A DNA stretch of 64,000 nucleotides, taken from positions 41,057 to 105,056 of the forward strand of contig LGRX02035108.1 of the NCBI GenBank assembly GCA_001247695.2, written 5' to 3'. The DNA is from Cymbomonas tetramitiformis. Taxonomy: Eukaryota; Chlorophyta; Pyramimonadophyceae; Pyramimonadales; Pyramimonadaceae. This document shows, in pieces, positions 50,025-59,935 of the stretch. How positions within the stretch are numbered: the stretch's first letter is position 1; the number at the start of each line of letters is the position of its first letter. The translations under genes and the position numbers were made by a program. A model generated the notes under the pieces. The model ran no database searches. It worked only from the letters and a program-made list of their open reading frames with translations, and was not told where the DNA came from.

Positions 50025-52236
50025 TGTTCATGAGCTCCTCCAGGGCCAGGAGGTTCTCGATGTCCCTCGGGATGTCAATGGCGTGCTGGGATATCAAGAT
50101 TGCTGCAATCTGTGAGCAAGCTCGCATGGAGCTGCGGAGGTTGGACGCCAGCAGGTGGAACTTCCTGCTGAGGATGTTCGGCGGGATGGCCCTGGGTACC
50201 TGAGCAGCTTTGTCGAACTCTTCAGGCGTCTTGACCTTGAAGCTCTGCATCTTCTGAGTGCTTCCCAGGGCAACTGCAGCCCTGGCCTGGAACTCTGGCG
50301 CATGGCTGGCACCAGCACCGTCACTGTCCCCCAGTTCCTCCCCCATGAGGTAGTCATGATTGTCCTCCTCGTACTCCGCCTGCTGGTTGAAGTTGGAGTC
50401 GTACTCGGGCACGTCATCGCCATCCTCTGACTGAGCTTGCGCCTCAACGCCCTTGCCACCCTTGGCCGGCACTCCTGGCTGTAGACCCGTCAACTCTGCG
50501 GCGAGCTTCTCCTTCACCTCAGCGCTGGCTGCCACCTGCTGCGGCTGCTGCGGCTTCTGCTTGGACTCCGGCAGCTTGAGCCACTCCTTCGTGGTGATCC
50601 CCATCTTGTGGTGATCGAAGCGGTGGGCGATGTTGTATGCGCGCATCTGAGCATTCTTGACCTCATTTGGCCACTTCGAGTTCTGGCGATCCTTGTGGAA
50701 GTTGTGGGGTACCTTAGCCTCCCGACACCCAGTATAGCAGCGCTCTGGCGAATGGGGCAACTTCGTGAAGCAGTACTCGCATTCGAACTGCTTCGAGGCG
50801 TCAGGTGGCGGCACCTTGCCATAAGTGGGCTTCTGCCTCTCCGCATTGTTCGCCTCCCTTGTAGGCCTCCTCGCACCATCACCACCAGACTGAGCTGGCT
50901 CCTTCTTTTTGGGGTCCCTGCGTTTGTCCCCAGTCTTGTGGGAGGAGCCAGAACGCCTCATGGAGGACACCAACTCAGAGAGGTCAATACCCAGCATCCT
51001 GGCTTCGTAGCAGGAATACACGCAAGTCAGTCTGCGTACGAGTTCCTGCTGGAGCGTCAGGGCCCATGCTTCTGCATCGTTCTTCAACTTATCCTGCACC
51101 TCCACGATGACCTCCAGGTCCTCCCAGGTGACCCTGCTGGGTGCAGGATGGCTGACTCGCAGCTGCTCTGATACGCGATCTCGGTACTCCTTGATGCGCA
51201 GACCCTTGATGCACTCCTCAACGTCCTGTCTGACGATGGAGTCCCCCACTGACTTGCCAGCGTTGAGCGCCGCTTCCCTGCGTCGACAGCTTTTCACGTA
51301 AGCGAGGCCATCCTGCTCGGCGGTCTGCGACTTGGCGACCAACATGTCCTCCTTCTCCTTGGTGCCCTTCAGCAGGAACTTGGCCTCGAGCTCTGCAATG
51401 AACGCCCTCAAGGCCCAAAAATAGTGAGAGTCCTCCGTGCCATCCGGCCCTGTGAGACCCTTGGTGGAAGTTGCTTCCTCCTCCCACTCGTTAGACAGCT
51501 CACCCTCAGCATCACCATCCTCGAACTTCTTGCAGACTGCCCATGTTGCCCCTGGCGCCAGCTCATGGAAAGGAGGTTGCGCGCAGCGCACTGAGCCCTG
51601 GTAAGAGTCCCTCGTGGTGAGGTCCTTCAAGACATGACATGCATGGGAGGCCATAAGGCCATTCTTCATGTATGACGCGCACCACCAGTCATAGGCGACT
51701 GAGGTGGCATGATCATCTCCTGCTAGGAGTGAAGGCAAGAGGTCCCACAGCGATCTGTAGTCTGGTTTGGACTCCATGAAGGCCTTCCTTGCCAGTGTGT
51801 TGAGCGAGTGAAAAGCCGCTGACCTCGTATGCCTGCGTATCTTAGCCTCGTGAGCCCGCTGTACTTTTGCCACCATTTCAACGAAGCGCCTGATGAAAAG
51901 CGCCCTGTCCTCGCTCTTGCCACCAGTGTAGCTAAGCTTGTCATCAACCTTGTCAAGTGTGTGACTGTCCCTGTCATGATAATCCATCTCGTCTACGTCG
52001 TCAAACGCAAAGAGGAACTGATTGGCTGCTGCTGCTGCTGCTCTTGCTGATGCTACTGCCCTTGCTGCTGCTACTGATGTTGGTGTGGAGGGGCTGGATT
52101 CTGGACCCGACCCTTCTGTGCTCATATAGCCAATGTCAAGCTGCTGAGTGCTTCTCTCCCGTGCCAGTCGCCGTGCCTCACGCTGTCTGGACTGGACAGT
52201 GGCAGCGCTCAGCTCCGCCTCACTCTCCGTGATCAA
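49933..52236 (-). CDS. Gag-like protein of the 16-kb element
   Basis: 767 aa beginning MITESEAELSAATVQSR. An N-terminal Ala-rich helix (55-72) is followed by a mainly helical capsid-like region (95-400), a basic linker (DKRRDPKKKEP, about 437-447) and a Cys/His cluster: C486, C489, C500, C504 and H511/H514. It is longer than the simple CCHC knuckle (C-x2-C-x10-C-x3-C), so it is a variant zinc-binding site. The C-terminal part is acidic (about 610-650). Position as first ORF after the leader and before the protease supports the call. It would form the particle that packages the RNA. Confidence 0.65.
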   Translation of the reverse strand: MITESEAELSAATVQSRQREARRLARERSTQQLDIGYMSTEGSGPESSPSTPTSVAAARAVASARAAAAAANQFLFAFDDVDEMDYHDRDSHTLDKVDDKLSYTGGKSEDRALFIRRFVEMVAKVQRAHEAKIRRHTRSAAFHSLNTLARKAFMESKPDYRSLWDLLPSLLAGDDHATSVAYDWWCASYMKNGLMASHACHVLKDLTTRDSYQGSVRCAQPPFHELAPGATWAVCKKFEDGDAEGELSNEWEEEATSTKGLTGPDGTEDSHYFWALRAFIAELEAKFLLKGTKEKEDMLVAKSQTAEQDGLAYVKSCRRREAALNAGKSVGDSIVRQDVEECIKGLRIKEYRDRVSEQLRVSHPAPSRVTWEDLEVIVEVQDKLKNDAEAWALTLQQELVRRLTCVYSCYEARMLGIDLSELVSSMRRSGSSHKTGDKRRDPKKKEPAQSGGDGARRPTREANNAERQKPTYGKVPPPDASKQFECEYCFTKLPHSPERCYTGCREAKVPHNFHKDRQNSKWPNEVKNAQMRAYNIAHRFDHHKMGITTKEWLKLPESKQKPQQPQQVAASAEVKEKLAAELTGLQPGVPAKGGKGVEAQAQSEDGDDVPEYDSNFNQQAEYEEDNHDYLMGEELGDSDGAGASHAPEFQARAAVALGSTQKMQSFKVKTPEEFDKAAQVPRAIPPNILSRKFHLLASNLRSSMRACSQIAAILISQHAIDIPRDIENLLALEELMNNEQKNAAEQPAEVNEHELARGRARYGGARG

Positions 52237-52339
52237 GTGCTACGTCAATGCTCAGCAAGTGGGACTAAGGAAGCGTGTCCTTCTTTGGCGCAGAGCTTGT
52301 TTACCAACAGGATGCAGGCTTAATTCAGACTGGTTTAGG

Positions 52340-53771
52340 CCAGTGCACTGAGTGCCCCTGGATTCACACCGTTCTGAACCAGCAGAAGGACGAAACGCGT
52401 GCAGCCAGCGCGAGCCCAAAGGTCCAGCAATATGCCTCAAAGCTCTGAATCAACAGCAGATGTAGAATAGGGGCTTAATCCAGGCTGGTTTAGGCCAGTG
52501 CACTGAGTGCCCCTGGATTCACACCGTTCTGGAAAAGCAAGGGGACGAAACGCGTGCAGCCAGCGCAAGCCCACAGGTCCAGCGATATGTCTCAACGCTC
52601 TGGATCAACAGCAGATGCAGAATACTCGTGCAAGAGGGGCTTAGAGCTGGGCCAGTGTGCTGAGCACCCCTGGATTAGCTAAGCCAACGTCCATCAAGAG
52701 CACAGAGCCTATAAAGACAGCACTTCCAACCAGGCACCAGAAATAGCACGAATACGCAGTGGTGTGAGCTAAGCCAGTGTGCTGAGCACCCCTGGATTCA
52801 CAGCACCACTGCTAATTAAGGGCACGGAAGTTGGCATGGAAGTCCACCCCCAGTCCAGTAAGCAAGAGAGAAAGTTGCCAAACAGAGTTGGGAGCTAAGC
52901 CAGTGTGCTGAGCACCCCTGGATTCGCAGCACCACTGCTCATTCAGAAGGTAGCTGGTGATAAAGGGCCTCACCGGCTGCCAAGTATTGTAGAAGAGATA
53001 ATAGCATACTCACACCCATCATGATAAAGAACCAGAGAATCCCCAAGCAGTCAACAGTACTCCAGGCTGGGCCAGTACTCAATTAGGTCTGAATCCACCA
53101 GTCACCTCTGACAAACCAGTAAATAGTGTGTATAAAAGCCACTCACTTGTCACCTTCAGGGCTGATGCCGCTGCTGTCTCTCTGGCAAGCTCGCTCCTGC
53201 TTCAGGTTTAGGCCAGTACACCAGGGGTGTCCCTGGATTAACCGTCAGACAAGGTGGAACTGCCAGAGAAACCGTAAGGTGGAAGTCCACTCATAAGGTA
53301 ATAACTCGCTGCTGATCCGCTCCTAGTTGGTAAGCCCAGGCAGATGCCGCCGCTAATTAGCTCCCAGGTCGCACCCTTGCCTTTCAGTTAGGCCAGTACA
53401 CCAGGGGTGTCCCTGGATTCACTTCAGACAAGGTGGTCAACTGGAGAGACCACTGGAAAATAGCTCATCAAGGTGGTCATTCACTGCTGATTCACTTTGT
53501 CGCCGTCGCCGCCCAAGCTCATGCCGTGCTGATTAGCTTCTAGATGAAAAACACCTGTTCGCAGTTAGGCCAGTGCACCGTGGGTACCCCTGGATTCACT
53601 GTAGAACAAAGTGGTAAAGCTGAGCATATCACAGGATAGGAGGAAGCCGCTCATCAACCAGTGAATTCAGTGCTGATCCGCTGTCGCCGTCGCTGGCAGC
53701 CTTTTTCCGTGCAAGTACTACCAAGTTTAGAGAGGAGGAAGGGTCCGCCAGTGCACCGTGGGTGCCCCTTG
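52340..53771. repeat. Nine-copy hairpin repeat in the 5' leader, arms co-varying
   Basis: Copies lie at 52340-52361, 52495-52516, 52652-52673, 52774-52795, 52900-52921, 53213-53236, 53393-53416, 53570-53593 and 53748-53771 (a decayed one near 53072), about 120-180 bp apart. Each begins CCAGT and ends CCCTGG (the last is altered), so CCAG pairs with CTGG. The inner arms differ between copies but stay complementary: GCAC/GTGC (copies 1-2), GTGC/GCAC (3-5), ACAC/GTGT (6-7), GCACC/GGTAC with one mismatch (8), GCACC/GGTGC (9). TTAGGC/TAAGC precedes and ATTCAC follows most copies. Compensatory change points to selection for the inverted symmetry, as RNA hairpin or as palindromic protein site. Confidence 0.8.
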
Positions 53772-53887
53772 AGTCGCCTGACTTCCGAATCCGCTCTCAC
53801 AAACTGCTGCCGACTTCTCGCCAAAGGGTCTTTACTTCCGAATTAACACTGAAATAAAAAGCCGCTCCGCGCAGGACGTTATTATCT
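53772..53887. other. Leader end next to terminal repeat A1
   Basis: No ORF or repeat recognised. On the coding strand this is the first transcribed internal sequence after A1. Confidence 0.4.
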
Positions 53888-54410
53888 TGAAAAAGGATGA
53901 AAACAGCAGTAAAATATTTTCATAAAAAGTTGGTATAATAACACAAAGTACGAATTATTATCCAAAGCTGTGAGCAGAACTATCTTAGCACTCTAGCACT
54001 GGCACGCGAACAGCCACCTAGCACTCTTGCAAGGCAAGATAATAATGAGTCCACTAGCCTGACCTACAGTCAGAGCTTACTTATATCTCACTGCTCTGTC
54101 ACATTTCCCAAAACTGTAACGGGTTCTAGCCCCTAAATCTTCATCTGGCCAATGGAAAGTCATTATTCCTTGCCAGCACTAACAATGTTACCGTTCACCA
54201 CATTTTGACTGACACGTCAGTGGCAGAGTAGTCACTGTCATCTTCATCTTATCATTTCTTGGTCACCCGATCATGACCATATATTCTCTGGCAGGTCTGC
54301 ACCTCTCGGGCAGTCATATTCGCGAAGCCTGTCATACTGTCACCTCTGTCACGCGTGTCACCAGCTGGACAAACCCGGCGCGGTACCATGAGAAGCCGGC
54401 GTTTGTTACA
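53888..54410. repeat. 5' terminal repeat A1 of the 16-kb element
   Basis: The 523 bp match A2 (38389-38911) nearly base for base and end in TTACA at the target-site duplication. The B half that would complete an LTR is absent here. On the coding strand the sequence right after A1 is AGATAATAACGTCC; no TGG-starting primer-binding site is evident. Confidence 0.8.
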
Positions 54411-54415
54411 GACCC

Positions 54416-54615
54416 GTAGGGATGGTCCATGTGAGGTCCATGTGACTGAAAACCGCATGGACCCCTTAAGGACCTTCAATGGACCCCATATGGACCCATA
54501 GGGAGAAATGTCTGACCATTTGGGGCATGCGAGGTCCATTCCAAGTCCACGTGGGTCCACGTGAGGTCCGTGTGGGGTCCATGTGATTTGTGAATCACAT
54601 GGACCCGTCCATATT
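54416..54615. repeat. GGTCCATG / CATGGACCC repeats, right side of the insertion
   Basis: Continues the array interrupted at 38169, with GTAGGGATGGTCCATGTGAGG, ATGTCTGACCATTTGG and GTGGGTCCACGTGAGGTCC-type blocks. Confidence 0.7.
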
Positions 54616-55086
54616 TGGTAGGGCTTATGGTTTAAGTGTCCTATCTCCATGGGATAGGGCGCGTGCACACACACAAACACACATAGATATATGAAATATC
54701 CTAAACATGTATTTGGGTGTGCCCGACTTAGACGGCAAGCGACCCATGATACCTCCCATATGTGAATGGGTGTGCCCGACTGAGACGGCAAGCGACCCAT
54801 GATACCTCTTATGGTTTAAGTGTCCTATCTCCATGGGATAGGGCGCGTGCACACACACACAAACACACATAGATATATGAAATATCCTAAACGTGTATTT
54901 GGGTGTGCCCGACTTAGACGGCAAGCGACCCATGATACCTCCCATATGTGAATGGGTGTGCCCGACTGAGACGGCAAGCGACCCATGATACCTCTTATGG
55001 TTTAAGTGTCCTATCTCCATGGGATAGGGCGCGTGCACACACACAAACACACATAGATATATGAAATATCCTAAGCATGTATTTGG
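54616..55086. repeat. 184-bp tandem repeat, about 2.5 units
   Basis: CTTATGGTTTAAGTGTCCTA begins units near 54625, 54808 and 54993. Each full unit contains GGGTGTGCCCGACT-AGACGGCAAGCG twice, so it grew from an internal duplication. The third unit breaks off after GTATTTGG at about 55086, which marks the junction with the next retroelement. ORFs through it are artefacts. Confidence 0.8.
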
Positions 55087-55879
55087 ATATTGGATATGTA
55101 TCATACAAATCACATTCAAGACGATGGCTGCTGTTGTGACGTGGTGTCACATGTGGTGCGTCCATGTCGAGTTGCCGTGAACATCCGCGCTTGGGGCGCA
55201 GCGCAGTGCTTCGCGTTTGCACCCGTCGGTGTTGCAGGTGCCAGCGGTGATTCGGTGCGGCGAGCCGGAGACTTCGTCCACGTGGCGCGGATGAGGCGCT
55301 GTGGTGCCTGTGATGTTCCTTGATCTTCACGAGGCCGTAGGTGGGCTCAGCCTGGCCCGGCGGATGCCGCGCCACGCCCGGCGGACTGTTGCCCCGGTCG
55401 TGCGAGCAGGAGCAGTTCAGAGAGAAAGCATTTTGTAGAACAGGAAATGGGTCAGGGCGAATGTAGTTCGAGTTTGGCGTTGGTGTCGTACGTGGTGACG
55501 TGGCTGTCGTGCTGCTGAATAACTGACTGGGGTGTTTTGGGTAGATGTAACGGCTGATACGCCATGGGTGGCGCCCGTGGCTGCTGTGCGATGGTGCTGT
55601 TGTCGTGACGCGTCGTACTGTACCGCGTTGGCGTGTTTTGGGTATAACTAAGATGCGTGACAAGCGTCATTGGGCAAATAACTGATTATGAGGAAGGGGT
55701 CGTCTGGGGGGCGCCGTACTGATCGCGGGTTTCACGGAGTTTCGACTCGCGAAAGGGGATGTGCCTGTGAGGTTTGCTCCTGTAAGGGTGGCGGTCAGGA
55801 AGGCTCGCCCTTGGACGTAGGTGCTGGCATCTGCTTTCCTGGTGGTTTGCTGAAGCAAGATTTACATCGGGCTGACGTG

Positions 55880-56120
55880 GATTGCTGGTGGTATCTGAGC
55901 GTGAAATAGGGGCGGTGGTGTGGCTGGTATAAATGCTGGTGGTATCTGAGCGTGAAATTGGGGCGGTGGTGTGGCTGGTATAAATGCTGGTGGTATCTGA
56001 GCGTGAAATTGGGGTGGTGGTGTGGCTGGTTATAAATGCTGGTGGTATCTGAGCGTGAAGTTGGGGCGGTGGTGTGGCTGGTATAAATTGTGGTATCTGA
56101 GCGTGAAATTGGGGAAAAGC
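55880..56120. repeat. 51-bp tandem repeat in the 3' region, about 4.5 copies
   Basis: GCTGGTGGTATCTGAGCGTG recurs at 55883, 55934, 55985, 56038 and, shortened, 56089. It probably belongs to the terminal repeat or 3' UTR of the second element. Confidence 0.8.
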
Positions 56121-56329
56121 GATGTTGCGGAGTGGGGGAAAATGGTGACAACTGGGCGTGGGCGTGGGAATGACTGTCTGAGAGGTGGCAGGGAAGTGGC
56201 GAAGCTGAGAGCGCAAAGGGGAGGGAAGGCCTTTGTCGGGGCTGCGAGGGGGCCCCCCCCGGCCCCAGGGTTGGGCGTGTCTATAGTTGTGACAGCTGTC
56301 GCGATTATGAACAGCGCCGTGTCGTGGCG

Positions 56330-56780
56330 GGTGTCAGGGTGGCCAGGCTGTTGAGGTTCCAGGTGTGAGGGTTGGTGGAGAAGGGCGCGCGTGGCGGGTG
56401 TCAGGGTGGCCAGGCTGCTGAGGTTCCAGGTGTGAGGGTTGGTGGAGTTAGGGCGCGTGGGCTGTTACGGGGGAAAAATTTTGTATATATCCCCCCCCCA
56501 GCTGAGGGCGTACTGGGCAGGGAGCCTTCTGCTGGTTGGGACGGGGAGAGTGCGATGTGTTTGTCAGGGTGGGGAGCTGATGTGGCGGAGTGTGGGGTGG
56601 GCTGGCTGCGGCTGGTCGTGTGGAGTTGGGGGTGCGGCTGCGGCTGGGGGCGCGCTGATCTCGAAGTTCAGTGGCAGGCGGTTGTGGCTGTGGGCGTGTT
56701 GTTGTCGTCGTTGATGGTGTTGGAAATTTTTTTGTATATATCCCCCCCCCAGCTGAGGGCGTACTGGGCCGGGAGCCTTC
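56330..56780. repeat. Duplicated blocks with C8-C10 tracts in the 3' region
   Basis: GTGTCAGGGTGGCCAGGCTG and ~40 bp more appear at 56331 and 56398. TTTTGTATATATCCCCCCCC followed by AGCTGAGGGCGTACTGGGC appears at 56472 and 56731. The C tract is a purine tract on the coding strand and could be the polypurine tract, duplicated. Confidence 0.6.
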
Positions 56781-57154
56781 TGCTGGACGCTGAGGTGGTG
56801 GAGCGTAGGTTAGGCTTGCTGCGGTCGGTTGTGTGGAGCTGGCTGAGCGGCTGCGGCCGAGGCGCGCTGACCTCGAAGCGTAGTGGCTGGGTGGTTGTGG
56901 CTGTGGGCGTGTTGTTGTCGTCGTGGCTGGTGTTGGGGTGTGGCACTCGGGCTGCGGGCTTGGGCTGGGGATTTTTTTATTATTATTATTTTTTTATTAG
57001 GGGAATGTTGCGTTGGGGCAGATGAAAGCGTGGGCGTTGGGGCTTCTCGGGGAGGTTGTCAGGGGCTGTGGGGCTGATGTTGGGGTGAGTGCCTAGGCGT
57101 GAGGGTGCGCGTCGCGGTGGTTGTGTCTCGGTGGTGGCGAGGTCGTGGGTTGGG

Positions 57155-59935
57155 CTAGAAGGACATGGAGCACGACGCGGCTTGTGGCTTGAGTCTACGC
57201 TGCAGCGTGGTGGCGGTGTCGGCGATGATGAGCCACACGTTGCGCCTGCCAAGTGGGCCCTTCTGCTTGCAGAGCAAGATGCTCATACGTCGCGCAGCGG
57301 CTAGTTCCCACAGCCAGCTGCGTCTGGCCGTGTGCGCGTCGAACACGTAGTGCAGGGGCACGTGAGCGCATGTCAGCTCTCTCCCCATAGTCAGTAACGG
57401 CAGGGCGATGTCTAAAACTCTGAAGGCGGGGCTGGTGACCACGACGTTGTAGCTGTCCATGCGCCTGACGTTGGCGGGTTGTAGTGCATCCACTGGGGTG
57501 CTGGTGGCCATGGCGGGGTTGATGTCTGAGGAGTGCGTGGGCACGCCGCGGGGACGCAGGGCTGCTTCGATGGCGCCCGTGCCGGCATAGGGGTCCCACA
57601 CTTTGTCGGCGGGATGCCAGGCGACGTGAGTTGCCAGCTGTTCGATTTCGGAGGGGGTGGTGACCACTAGTTGTGTTCCCCATTGCTTGGCGCTGGTGTG
57701 CTGGCATTCCGCGTTGGTCATCGGGTGACGGTGTGTGACCGTGTTGGGGTTGGCAGCGGCGAAGTCCACTAATTCTTGGGCTTGTTGGCGAATGTGCTGG
57801 GTGAGCTTGGTGATGTGGGCGGGGTCCCAATGACCAGGTAGGAGGGTAGCCGTGGCGCGCAGCATGTTCTGTCTGTCGCCGAGGTCCCAGGTGTTGGGAA
57901 GGCTGTCAAGGGGCGTGGGCAGGATGGTTGAGCTGGGTGTGATTTTTGGGATGGCTGCCAATGCGGCGTGTAGGGCGTGCTCTGCGGCGAGCTGGGGCTG
58001 GGCCACTGCCTGCTTCTGCGGGGCCGTTGCGTTGTCAGGCAGCAGGTACTGCTGCAGTTCTGCCAGCGTGAAGGTCTCGGAGTCCCCGTCGTCGTATTCG
58101 CATTTAAGAACGTAGGGGCGTTCTGCGGTTCCCAGCCACCGTATGGTGCCCTCGTAAGGCTTACCGTCGATAACCTTCAATGCGCGCTTTCCGTCTAGCT
58201 GTTTGCCCCTGTTTTCGTAGGCAGTGAGGTATTGTGGGGAGAGGTCGTCGTCCGGCAGCAGGCCTAGGCAGCGGGGGCAGTACCAGAACTCTTCGTTGGG
58301 GACTCGAGTCAGTTTGGGCTGCAAGCACCCCAGGTGATAGCCTTGATTGCAGTCGTCGCAGAGAAGGATGCTGGCGGGGCGATCAGCCATTTTGCACACT
58401 TGGCAGCGCGCGTCCTCGTTGTCGTCCAGATTGTAGGTGATGGTGGGGTCGACGTCGGGCAAATGGCATATGGCTATTTGCGAGCAGTGCGCGTTGCATG
58501 TGCTGCCGCATCGGCCTTGTAGCACGGCAGTGCCGTCGTCAGGCAGCTCTTTGATTTGAAGTATAGGGTCGCGCGTGTGGAGCTGCAGGCCGTGACTTAC
58601 ACTGCGTTTCAGGAACACGAAGTCGCCCACGCGGAAGTTGAATTGCTTGGGCAGGTACTTTCCTGAGCGCACTTGTGCGTATCGCTCGGTCTGGCGGTGC
58701 TGGGCAATGGCGATGTTGCTGCCGGCCATGATGGTGGCCCTTTTGACATACTCGGCGCGTTCGAGGTAGCTGGCCGCCATGGCGTCCGCGTCCATGCAGG
58801 ACTCCAGAGGTTGGCTGAGGCGCTCCTTGATGGCCGGGGGTAGCGGTGGGCGTTGGGCGTATACGAGCTCATATGGTGCGAGGCGTGTGGACTCCTGCGG
58901 CGTGGCGTTATATCCCAGCATAATCCAAGGAAGGAACGAATCCCACCGGTCGATGGATCCAGCCTGCTTGCACGCCTTGGTGAGGGCGGCTTTGGTCATC
59001 TGGACGATGCGCTCGCTGAGGCCGTTGCTCTGGGGATGGGATTGCGAAGTAGTGCGGTGGTCGATCAGATTATCCTTGAGCAGCTGGGCAAATTCCTTTT
59101 CCCACTCGCCGCCGTTGTCGGTCACCACTTCTGCCGGGCACCCGAACCTGGCTATGACGTGGAGGGCAAATGCCTGAGCGGTCTCCACCGGTTCCTTGGT
59201 GTGCAGTGGGATGAGGCAGACATACTTGGTGAAGTGCTCCACGACCACCATGACGTACTGATAGTTGTTCTTGGCTTTGCGGGGCATTTTGGCCAGATCG
59301 GTGGAGAAGCGGTAGTACATGCCCTTGACTTCCAGGGGGTTTAGGTGAGGGGCGTGCTTGTCGAAGGTGGTGCGGTAACGGGCGCAAGCGTCGCACTTGC
59401 TGACGACGTCGGAGCAGGTGTCGTACAGCTTGGGCCAGTAGAATGCGTCTCTCACCATGGCTGCGGTGCGGCGGCGCCCAAAGTGCCCACACCGTTCGTG
59501 CATTTGCTTCACAATGCGGTCTCGCTGGTCCACTGGTGGCACAGGTCGCCTTGCCCCGTTGGGCAGGATGCGGATCAGGGATTCTCCTTCGAGCGCGTAG
59601 TGCTGTGCTCGTTTGCTGGCAGCTGCGAGGATGTCGGGGTCGTCGGGGCGTTCGCCTTTCAGCCACCGCAGCATTGCTTCGTCGTCGTAGGGTTCTGTCG
59701 GTTCGCGGGCCTCTGCCGCCGCGCTGAGGGTTCGTGCCACCTTTTCGCTGGGGAGGCTGGGTCGCGGAGAGCGGGATTGGTGCTGGGAGTCGGTGTGGAG
59801 TGAGGGCACGGGGCTTCTGGCGGGTACGAACTGTATGGGGGTGCTGAGGGAGTTTGTTGGGTTGTGTGCTGTGGTGGTGCCATCGCTTGGGGCGGCGCCT
59901 AGCCCGGTCTTATCGTGGGGTTGTTGGCCGCAGCA
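57155..59935 (-). CDS. Pol C-terminal part of element 2: integrase, PHD finger, Tudor-like domain, MTase-like domain
   Basis: Numbered from the Met at 59809 (884 aa). Integrase: H104, H109, C139, C142 and D171, D231, E266 (D-D-35-E). PHD finger: C469, C472, C484, C487, H492, C495, C511, C514. Residues about 540-593 (GKPYEGTIRWL, YVLKCEYDDGDSETFTLAEL) form a Tudor-like barrel absent from the 16-kb element. C-terminal Rossmann domain: VWDPYAGTGAIEA (motif I, D739), SSDINP (motif II acid) and NVVVTSPAFRVLDIALPL (motif IV position). The frame is open upstream of 59809 to a single TAA at 59936-59938, in the same frame as the DNMT part, so both pieces once formed one polyprotein or are joined by readthrough. 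Confidence 0.8.
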   Translation of the reverse strand, partial: CCGQQPHDKTGLGAAPSDGTTTAHNPTNSLSTPIQFVPARSPVPSLHTDSQHQSRSPRPSLPSEKVARTLSAAAEAREPTEPYDDEAMLRWLKGERPDDPDILAAASKRAQHYALEGESLIRILPNGARRPVPPVDQRDRIVKQMHERCGHFGRRRTAAMVRDAFYWPKLYDTCSDVVSKCDACARYRTTFDKHAPHLNPLEVKGMYYRFSTDLAKMPRKAKNNYQYVMVVVEHFTKYVCLIPLHTKEPVETAQAFALHVIARFGCPAEVVTDNGGEWEKEFAQLLKDNLIDHRTTSQSHPQSNGLSERIVQMTKAALTKACKQAGSIDRWDSFLPWIMLGYNATPQESTRLAPYELVYAQRPPLPPAIKERLSQPLESCMDADAMAASYLERAEYVKRATIMAGSNIAIAQHRQTERYAQVRSGKYLPKQFNFRVGDFVFLKRSVSHGLQLHTRDPILQIKELPDDGTAVLQGRCGSTCNAHCSQIAICHLPDVDPTITYNLDDNEDARCQVCKMADRPASILLCDDCNQGYHLGCLQPKLTRVPNEEFWYCPRCLGLLPDDDLSPQYLTAYENRGKQLDGKRALKVIDGKPYEGTIRWLGTAERPYVLKCEYDDGDSETFTLAELQQYLLPDNATAPQKQAVAQPQLAAEHALHAALAAIPKITPSSTILPTPLDSLPNTWDLGDRQNMLRATATLLPGHWDPAHITKLTQHIRQQAQELVDFAAANPNTVTHRHPMTNAECQHTSAKQWGTQLVVTTPSEIEQLATHVAWHPADKVWDPYAGTGAIEAALRPRGVPTHSSDINPAMATSTPVDALQPANVRRMDSYNVVVTSPAFRVLDIALPLLTMGRELTCAHVPLHYVFDAHTARRSWLWELAAARRMSILLCKQKGPLGRRNVWLIIADTATTLQRRLKPQAASCSMSF

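Larger units (their letters stand above)
38170..54410 (-). mobile_element. Complete Ty3/gypsy-like retroelement encoding DNMT3-like methyltransferase, with permuted terminal repeats
   Basis: The 16.2-kb insertion is flanked by GACCC on both sides (38165-38169 and 54411-54415), and the repeat array around it supplies uninterrupted copies of the target (CATGGACCCGTAGG). Its outer ends are TGTCGCAAACG and CGTTTGTTACA, an imperfect TG...CA inverted pair. On the minus strand it encodes Gag (52236-49933), protease ORF (50024-47574), a stretch of unassigned frames (47785-46363) and a 2444-aa Pol (46504-39170). A 1.65-kb leader (52240-53887) holds hairpin repeats. All three main ORFs are intact. Terminal repeats are not simple LTRs; see the repeat entries. 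Confidence 0.85.

Noticed and set aside
39341..50203. Many plus-strand ORFs of 60-240 aa opposite the retroelement genes
   Set aside because: They are antisense shadows of GC-rich coding sequence without domains of their own.
38170..54410. DIRS/Ngaro-type (tyrosine recombinase) element, suggested by the split repeats
   Set aside because: A complete DDE integrase and a 5-bp target duplication are present and no tyrosine recombinase is seen; the repeat layout is reported as an anomaly instead.
55795..56216. Repeat-peptide ORFs (HFTLRYHQ type) in the 3' region of element 2
   Set aside because: They arise from the 51-bp tandem repeat in several frames and lie after the Pol stop.
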